NCBI RefSeq assembly: GCF_000276665.1
Contig: NW_004955472.1
Location: 2,796,460 to 2,860,459, forward strand
Length of the DNA stretch: 64,000 bases
Origin: Chinchilla lanigera
Lineage: Eukaryota > Chordata > Mammalia > Rodentia > Chinchillidae
Direction of reading: 5' to 3'
A program made the position numbers and the translations under genes. Positions 58,217 through 64,000 of the stretch are shown here, in pieces (position 1 is the first letter of the stretch; each line of letters opens with the position of its first letter). The notes under the pieces were generated by a model. It saw nothing but the letters and a program-made list of their open reading frames with translations, was not told the origin of the DNA and did not search any database.

Positions 58217-58923
58217 CAGTGTCTCCTGCGGCATCATCCGCTGCCAGTGCAGTCCTTGGCTGGACCAGCTTGCGCCCCGCGAGTCATGGCGACCAAGGCC
58301 CTGTGCGTGCCGAAGGGCGACGGCCCGGTGCAGGGCACTATCGACTTCGGGCAGCAGGCAAACGGGCCAGCTGTGGTAATGGAACGCATCACAGGATTGG
58401 TTGAAGGCCAGCACAGACTCTATGTCCATCAGTTTGGCAATAGCACACAAGGCTGTCAGTGCTCACTTTAATCTTCTGTCCAAAAAGCATGGTGTGACAA
58501 AGGACTGAGAGAGGAACGTTGGAGACCTGGGCAATGTGACTGCGGGTGCAGATGGCGTGGCCAGTGTATCCGCTGAGGATTCTCTGATCTCACTCTCTGG
58601 AGTGAATTCCATCACTGGCCGCATGATGGTGGTCCGTGAAAAACCAAATGAAGAAAGTACAAAGATGGAAAATGTTGGAAGTCGTCTGGCTTGTGGAGTC
58701 ATTGGGATTGCCCAGTAAACGTTTCCTGCTGTGTGGTCCAAGTCCTAGTCACTCATGTCACCCTGCTAGCTGTAGAAATGTAACTTGAAAAACATTAAAC
58801 ACTTTTTTTTTTTTTTTCCAGTACCGGGAATCGAACTCATGACCTTGCGCTTGCCAGGCAGGCACTGTGCTGCTGAGCTAAATCTCCAGCCCCAAACACT
58901 CTAATCTTAAAAAAAAAAAAAAG
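58217..58923 (+). pseudogene. SOD1: Processed (retroposed) pseudogene of SOD1, Cu/Zn superoxide dismutase
   Basis: An intronless copy of SOD1 mRNA: short 5' UTR, ATG at 58286, TAA at 58716-58718, 3' UTR ending 'cattaaacact...ctaatctta', then a poly(A) tail. The functional protein is cytosolic and dismutates superoxide using Cu and Zn. Recognisable segments include [17 protein letters not shown] at the start, [11 protein letters not shown] in the middle and [13 protein letters not shown] at the end. The ATG-to-stop span is 433 nt against 465 nt in functional mammalian genes and is not a multiple of three. An in-frame TGA interrupts the segment after the second zinc-ligand region. The active-site HVH has become YVH, and the late copper-ligand His before Glu-Lys is Arg. 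The Asp-Asp-Leu-Gly-Lys-Gly-Gly segment is missing. It sits inside an L1 3' region and is itself interrupted by an ID SINE in its 3' UTR. Not expected to make protein. Confidence 0.95.
58797..58900 (-). mobile_element. ID-type SINE in the SOD1 retrocopy 3' UTR, 7-bp TSD
   Basis: Reverse ID at 58804-58893: T14 (reversed A-tail), 'gtaccgggaatcgaactcatgacc', 'cttgccaggcaggcactgtgc', 'aatctccagcccc'. Flanked by AAACACT at 58797-58803 and 58894-58900. Removing the SINE and one repeat restores a continuous SOD1 3' UTR. Confidence 0.93.
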
Positions 58924-59390
58924 AAAAAGAAAGCTGAGACTTTTCTAGGTAAATAGATGCAACTTGAGACCATACCCATTAGTGAAATAAAGCAGACACA
59001 CATGTGTAAACTTCATATCGTTTCCCTAGTGTGAGAAACTGAAGGAGTAAATTAGATACAAATTGTACAATAGATGTTGTGAAATGGGAAGAAAGTGTTG
59101 AAAAGGAAAGAGAAACTGGGATGGCAGGATGGAGAAAAGAAGGAAGGGAAAAGAAAAAATACATATACAAGATAGTCAAGAGAGTTATACTACTAATTTC
59201 TATTAGTCCTTTGAAAGAAAGTTTTGTGCTTATACTGTTTGATCAATTTTTCATGCCTCTGTCTTGTAATCTGAAAAACTACTTTGAAGATGACAATACA
59301 CAATTTAGTAACCATTGTTACTCTCCTATTATCTCGTTTTGAAATTTTGTATCATTGCTTTTATTGTTTTTTTCTCTTTAAAAAAAGATA

Positions 59391-60479
59391 TAAATGGATC
59401 TCATACATCTTGAAAGTCTCACAAAGTGGAGACCGGTAGGAATCATCCATTTCCTTACAGAACCCTGGTGAACCCTTGAATTTTGAAATAGGTAAGTTTT
59501 GAAATACGAATGAGTACCAAGATGTACAATTATCCATAGTAATAATCTTCTAGAACTCTCTCTCTCTCTTTTTTTTACAAAGAAGTGACGTGGTGACAAT
59601 GTAATTGTTAGAGCCAGGAGTATCGCTGAGTGTAGAGCGCTTGCTGAGGATGTTCACCGCACCGCAAAAACAGCACAACACAACATAACACAAAAACAAA
59701 CTTGTGGATTCTTCTGGGAAAAATTTAGATGAGGAGGTGATGAGAGGGGTAGCCATATTCTCCCACAAATTTTCTTGATGTTATTGGCTACTGATAAAAG
59801 CACTTGTTGTGTTAGAGGATCTCATAATAATAATCTTATGCACGGAACATTAGCCTGAGTCATCAATTTCCCCCTTATGTTTGATTTGCTCAAAGGAGAT
59901 GCAGTCAGGCTCTATCCACATCCCCTAATTACTATTTGTGGGCATATCCATTCTACAGCTTCCAAATGTAGCACCTGTAAATCGTTCCTAGTGCTTCCTC
60001 TGACCACTGTGGCCCACTCAGCTCGTGCGCAGGGCAGGGCCTTTGAATCAATGATTGCCTGAGAGTAGCCCTCAGCTAATGCCTGGTGGGAATCGACTTC
60101 TTGACACACCAGTTTCCTTTATCCTCAGGAAGGGGCTGAAGTTTGTTCTACACTGTCTGCCAGACTTCCCAACGGCTATAACTTGCTTAATTACACCCCC
60201 AGTTGTTTCTTTCTCTTTCTGGTTCCACTTCCTACTTCCCACTCCTGGAACATTTCCTCAGCAAGTTACTTGCACTAAACTCCTTAGGCCAGTGTCTGTC
60301 TGTACGAGGATCCAGCTGAACATTTTTAATTTAAAATATCCTATTGAATAGAAAAAAGTCCTTATACATTTTCTAGAATGTAGTAGAGTATAAATAGTAA
60401 AAACAAACAGCACTGGCTTTTATACAACCATATTTGTGTAAGTTTTAACTTTGTAACTCATAGTTTTAATTTCAAGTAT
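59391..60479. other. Unassigned sequence with one possible diverged ID
   Basis: At 59606-59700 the text 'gccaggagtatcgctgagtgtagagcgcttgctgagg' followed by a CAAAA-rich tail looks like a truncated, diverged ID SINE on the plus strand. The remainder is unrecognised. Confidence 0.4.
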
Positions 60480-60571
60480 TTTAAAAATTGCAAGAGTAGC
60501 ACAAAAATGCCATATACCCTTCATCCATTTCCCATGTACACTTCATTCAAGCAAAATTGTGTTATCATTTG

Positions 60572-60878
60572 CCTGAGTCCATTTTTGCCAGTATAACAAA
60601 ATCCCACAGACTGGGTCATTTACAATGAAGACAAATTTATTGGCTCACAGTTCTGGAGCCCGGGAAGCCCAATGTTAAGGGCAGCATCTGGTGAGGCTCC
60701 CCTTGCTGCACCATTCCATTGCAGAAGGTAGAAGGACGAAAGGCAGCAAGAGAGTGAACTTGAAATCTCAATCTCTTTTTATGGCTGGCATTTATCTATT
60801 CCAAGGGCTGGAGCCTCCTGACTTGAGCACCACCCTTTAAGGCTCACAGCCCAACACTGTTGCATTGAAGAGTTTGTG
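60572..60878 (-). mobile_element. MaLR/MLT1-like LTR, partial, reverse orientation
   Basis: 'aacaaaatcccacagactgggtcatttacaatgaagacaaatttattggctcacagttctgg' and later 'caccaccctttaaggctcacagcccaacactgttgcattg' match the reversed MLT1-type LTR order. The outer end appears cut by a mariner fragment beginning near 60879. Confidence 0.7.
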
Positions 60879-61044
60879 GTGTGATGGGAATATATGGTAA
60901 ATGTTTAAAAAAATATTATAGCAAAAGACACATTGCTATTAATTCCCCTCAAAACATCCCCCCTTGCTTCAGACACATTGATCCCATCATTCTTGCCACA
61001 TTCTGAAGCAGCTCTGGAAGACTTCTTTTGTGAGTGTCTTTAAG
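60879..61044 (-). mobile_element. mariner-type DNA transposon 3' fragment, reverse
   Basis: The reverse complement reads like the 3' end of a mammalian mariner: 'agtcttccagagctgcttcagaatgtggcaagaatgatggga', then 'gttttgaggggaattaatagcaatgtgtcttttgctataat', and a degraded terminal repeat (GTGGTGTGATGGGAATAT) at the left edge. Transposase C-terminal codons are partly readable but broken. Confidence 0.75.
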
Positions 61045-61434
61045 AGGTATGATTAAAAAGTAGAATGAAGTCATTTCTGAGTGCCACCCACTGGGAAGGT
61101 AGGTTCACAAAAGCATTATGGTATGTCCTCATCCACCCCATTCACCAAATCTGGCATTGTGTAACTTCTGATTCTTGCTTAAAGTTAAGATGACCATGAA
61201 AGGTAAATATTTTGAATCAGATCAGGACATTGAGGCAGCCACAACAGCACACCTGAAGACAGAAAAGATGACTTCCAGCACTGCTTCAGAAAGTGGCAAG
61301 AGCTACGGGATAATGTGATTGAAGAGGGGTGAGTACTTATTTTGAAAGGGATTAATGTCAATGTATCTTCTGCTATAATACATTTTTAAAAATAATTTAA
61401 GCATGCACTGTATTTTTTGATCATACCTCAGCAG
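61045..61434 (+). mobile_element. mariner-type DNA transposon, internally deleted, with both terminal repeats
   Basis: Left terminal repeat GAGGTATGATTAAAAAGTAG near 61046 and right terminal repeat near 61410-61431 (reverse complement GAGGTATGATCAAAAAATAC) agree at most positions. Between them lie transposase 3' remnants: 'aagatgaccatgaaaggtaaatattttgaatc', 'gacttccagcactgcttcagaaagtggcaagagc'. Most of the transposase gene is missing, so this is a non-autonomous, inactive copy. Confidence 0.8.
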
Positions 61435-61775
61435 GTTCAAACACATCGTTTTGCAGGATGTACCCACATCATAGCATCATTTCCTGAAACCTCTGAGAGT
61501 GCAGTGTGGACACCATGCTTCTGTCCTTCATACATCAGGTTTATTTCCTAAGAATGAAGACATTCCTTTATATAACCATAATACAATGATCAAAATCAGA
61601 AAACTAACATTGATATAGTACTGTTGACAATCTAGAAACTGTTACTTTTTTACTGTATTAATAATGTTTAGTATAAAATTTTTCCCCTCTGGCCCAGTAT
61701 CTGGTCCTGGATCAAGCGTCTTATTTGTGTCATGTCTCTAGTCTCCCTTAGGTTTATGTTTTAATTTTTGTTTTG

Positions 61776-61894
61776 AATAACTGACACTTTTATAAAAAGA
61801 GACATGAGAAGGATTTATTAGAGGTAGATATAGGATGTGCTCGAGAGGAGTGCAGGTGCTCAGAGAAATGAAGCATTAATAACTGACACTTTTA
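61776..61894. mobile_element. Unidentified 85-nt insertion flanked by perfect 17-bp direct repeats
   Basis: AATAACTGACACTTTTA occurs at 61776-61792 and 61878-61894. The 85 nt between (61793-61877) interrupt an old L1M. There is no A-tail, no inverted termini and no similarity to the SINEs in this window. Duplication length fits L1-mediated insertion of an RNA without a tail, but identity is unknown. Confidence 0.6.
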
Positions 61895-62135
61895 ATGATT
61901 GTTTTGTAAAATACCCTCCATCTTGGATTTTTCTGATGTGTCCTCATGATTATTGAAGTTATTCATTTTCTTAGGCAGAAGGACCACCAGAGTGATGAGG
62001 TGTCCTTCTCAGTGATGAAATGTCAGGAGGCACCATCACTGGTGATACTGACTTTGACCACTGGTTAAAGTGGTGCCTACCAGAATAGCCACGTTAAACT
62101 GCTATTTTTCCTTTTGTAGTTAATAAGTATTTATG

Positions 62136-63924
62136 CAAACATTAAGTACTTAAAGCAAGAGGCAGACATGTGAAAAGACAGAAGTAACCTGGAAGGTTTA
62201 TTTGGAATGTTGGCTAAATCTGTATAATATTATAATTAAAAGGATTAGTTACACATTTCATAAAATAATAATTTATGAGAACTTGATCATTAGAAATGAG
62301 AGTTGTCACTTTATCTCAATAAATGTGGATAAAGTCATAAGTAGCAGATTATAATCCATTACATAATATAAAAACCTATAAACCTATACTAAAAGTAGAC
62401 CAATGAGTAAAAATTAAGATGGAAAAGTTCTTTATTAGGGTAGAATTACAAAGATAAATGTAGAATGAATGAATATAAGTATTTTGTAACTATTATAGCA
62501 ATAATTTATTCCATCATCAATAGATGCTAAAACTTTCATTGGGCTGTAATCACATTAAGTAATGATTACATAATACGGCTCACTTTGGGCTTTGCTAGAG
62601 CTCTGTAAGGCGTGTCAAACAGAAGGCTGTGCGATCCTTGGACTTAGCCTAACAATTAGTAGAGAAGATTTGTATTCACAAATTATTACAACACAGAGAA
62701 GAAATTCATGGTGTGTCACGTAAAATGAAGAGGAAAATGAAACTATTCTAGAAAAAATATTAGATGGAACGCACAATGTATCTGACCCCACGTGGAAGTT
62801 TCCATATTGTCTTCCGTGTGAACACCATCCCCCAGCATCATGTGTTTTCAGTAAGGAGGAAAACAGGCATCTAGACCTTGGGACTGGTGAGTGAGGAGGG
62901 AGGGAGATGTTTTTGCAAACAGCTGCTACTTTGGTTTCCAAGGGAAACAGTGGTAGAAGCTGCAGAATAGAGGAGTGGGCGGGCTGTGGTTTCACACAGG
63001 TGGGTCATTCTGTGAGACATCAGCACAGGGGTAGTTACCTGGGCTTCCTTGGTGATGTTGGGTCATGGAGAACATTCAAGTGATGGTGTATTATAAACAA
63101 CAGATTTTACTTTTACCTTCTGAATTTCTTTGGAAAATCTTCATTCTTGCGATATATTTTCCCATCAGCTGTCAAAGCCTGAATATTTTGCTGTCAGTAC
63201 AGTTTTTTTTCTGTTATACAGTTCACTAATATGAGTCACAGGGTGTGAAGAATGATATTGGCTATTAGGGTCTGTGTAGTAACAGCATAGTTAAAATAAT
63301 AAAATAAGCTATTCCTTATTCTGGCTGATTTAGAAAGCTTCTAAGGCCTGGAATCCAATGCTCTATTTCAAAATCACCACGAGAACCTGGGCCAGATATC
63401 TTCCTGATGACCCCAGTGTGGCTTGAAGTTTTAGTTCCTGAGGGAGCTCAGGAATGGTTTGTCGGGGTGGGGCACCAACCAGAAAGTTGATATAAACCCG
63501 ACTGTGAGAGCACTGGGTTTTCCAGGCAGCCCAGATGTTTAAATCTTAAGGTCCAAAGATTTGCTGCTTGGGCTCCTTTATATCTCTTTGCTGGTCAAAG
63601 GGTCTGGACTGCAGGCATGTGGTCCCTGAAAGGTTTAGAAAAAAGCAGCAATGAGTCATGAGCACCACTGAGTAACTTGGGGGAGTGACTGGGCTCCTGC
63701 CCATCCGAGAAAATGGGATGCACTGCCCCAAAGCAGAGTCCAAGTCCTAGGGATTTAATAAATGGTTTTATTAGTTTGATGAAATTACCCACAGAGTATC
63801 ACAGTATGTGCCAGATATTAGCTTCAGGTGCCACCACATTGACACAGCTGGGCCCAGGGTCTACGTTAGGTTCTGGGCTGGACAAGCACACACAGAAAAG
63901 GAAAAATGGAGACTAAGACGGGCA
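62136..63924. other. No recognised element
   Basis: Unique-looking sequence. The longest open frame (62615-62995, minus, 126 codons) shows no recognisable domain, and no splice or promoter signals support it. Confidence 0.4.
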
Positions 63925-64000
63925 TCACTGGCATAACCTGAGAATCTTTTAGAAATGTGAATTTTACTGAACTGGAAACTGGGGGTGGCCCTGGAAAGTT
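63925..64000 (+). mobile_element. MER5/Charlie-type hAT element, cut by window end
   Basis: 'acctgagaatcttttagaaatgtgaatttta' then 'gaactggaaactgggggtggccctgg' matches the MER5A order in diverged form. Only the left part is inside the window. Confidence 0.6.

Larger units (their letters stand above)
53396..59390 (+). mobile_element. Nearly full-length but dead L1 LINE (ORF1 region, ORF2, type 2 3' UTR), interrupted by SOD1 retrocopy
   Basis: ORF1-derived sequence occupies about 53430-54520: Lys/Glu-rich coiled-coil-like frames at 53439-53636 and 53633-53818, then text like the ORF1 C-terminus. ORF2 starts at about 54581 with an open 148-codon stretch holding the endonuclease N-terminus (NGLNSPIKR, then CTQKTHLTQKE). 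The usual catalytic Glu of the QETHL motif is Lys here, so the endonuclease is inactivated. The reverse transcriptase motif reads Phe-Thr-Asp-Asp at 56607-56618. Frameshifts and stops are spread throughout. The L1 resumes at about 58925 after the SOD1 insert and ends with the type 2 3' UTR and tail near 59385. Confidence 0.9.
60480..62135 (-). mobile_element. Old L1M LINE 3' region, reverse, broken by an LTR, mariner fragments and an 85-nt insert
   Basis: 60480-60571 reads 'ttgcaagagtagcacaaaaatgccatatacccttcatcc', a reversed L1M 3' end. The same element resumes after about 61440: 'tttcctaagaatgaagacattcc', 'gatcaaaatcagaaaactaacattgatata', 'catgtctctagtctccctta', 'ggtgatactgactttgaccactggttaaagtgg', 'gtagttaataagtattt'. 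It is ancient and non-coding. Confidence 0.75.

Noticed and set aside
58286..58471. Expressed SOD1-like short protein
   Set aside because: The frame ends after about 61 codons, active-site residues are changed, and the copy is intronless with a poly(A) tail, so it is a processed pseudogene.
62615..62995. 126-codon minus-strand open frame
   Set aside because: No recognisable domain or supporting signals; likely chance.

Overview
This window looks like intergenic or intronic DNA from a rodent nuclear genome. No intact protein-coding gene, functional RNA gene, CRISPR array or prokaryotic-type operon could be supported. The rodent call rests on many tRNA-derived ID-type SINEs, 7SL-derived B1 monomers and B1+ID dimers, together with abundant L1. 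The dimers are known from squirrel, dormouse, beaver and hystricognath lineages, so a non-murine rodent is likely. The ID 3' end, which closes in GGTACC before the A-tail, makes me favour a beaver-like genome, but the species is not proven. Family names were assigned by reading the sequence against remembered consensus features, so boundaries are approximate unless a target-site duplication (TSD) is described.

Layout. 1-2 kb: two L1 3' ends. 2-10 kb: mostly unique DNA with an ID, an L1 3' end split by an ID, a MaLR LTR, an L2 tail and B1/ID dimers. 10-19.4 kb: largely unique sequence with a MIR cluster (15.3-16.0 kb), an ERVL-like LTR, a MaLR LTR and a TG microsatellite. 19.4-22.4 kb: mixed old and younger L1 pieces. 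22.4-28 kb: mainly unique, with MIR, L2, ID and a MaLR LTR. 28.1-33.8 kb: an L1 pile-up that includes a 5'-inverted (twin-primed) L1. 33.8-42.9 kb: the most gene-like stretch, with ancient L2/MIR, a short hAT MITE, a GC-richer block with an AP-1 motif and three weak candidate exons. 42.9-59.4 kb: a dense second L1 block. It contains a nearly full-length but dead L1 that carries a processed SOD1 pseudogene, which in turn carries an ID SINE. 59.4-64 kb: an old L1M interrupted by an LTR and two opposed mariner fragments, then unique sequence and the start of a MER5-like element.

Nothing here works together as a pathway. The value of the window is its insertion history: nested retroelements, two L1 3'-UTR types, a SOD1 retrocopy, DNA transposon remnants and an unexplained 85-nt insertion with a 17-bp TSD. 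I did not find a convincing new biological system.
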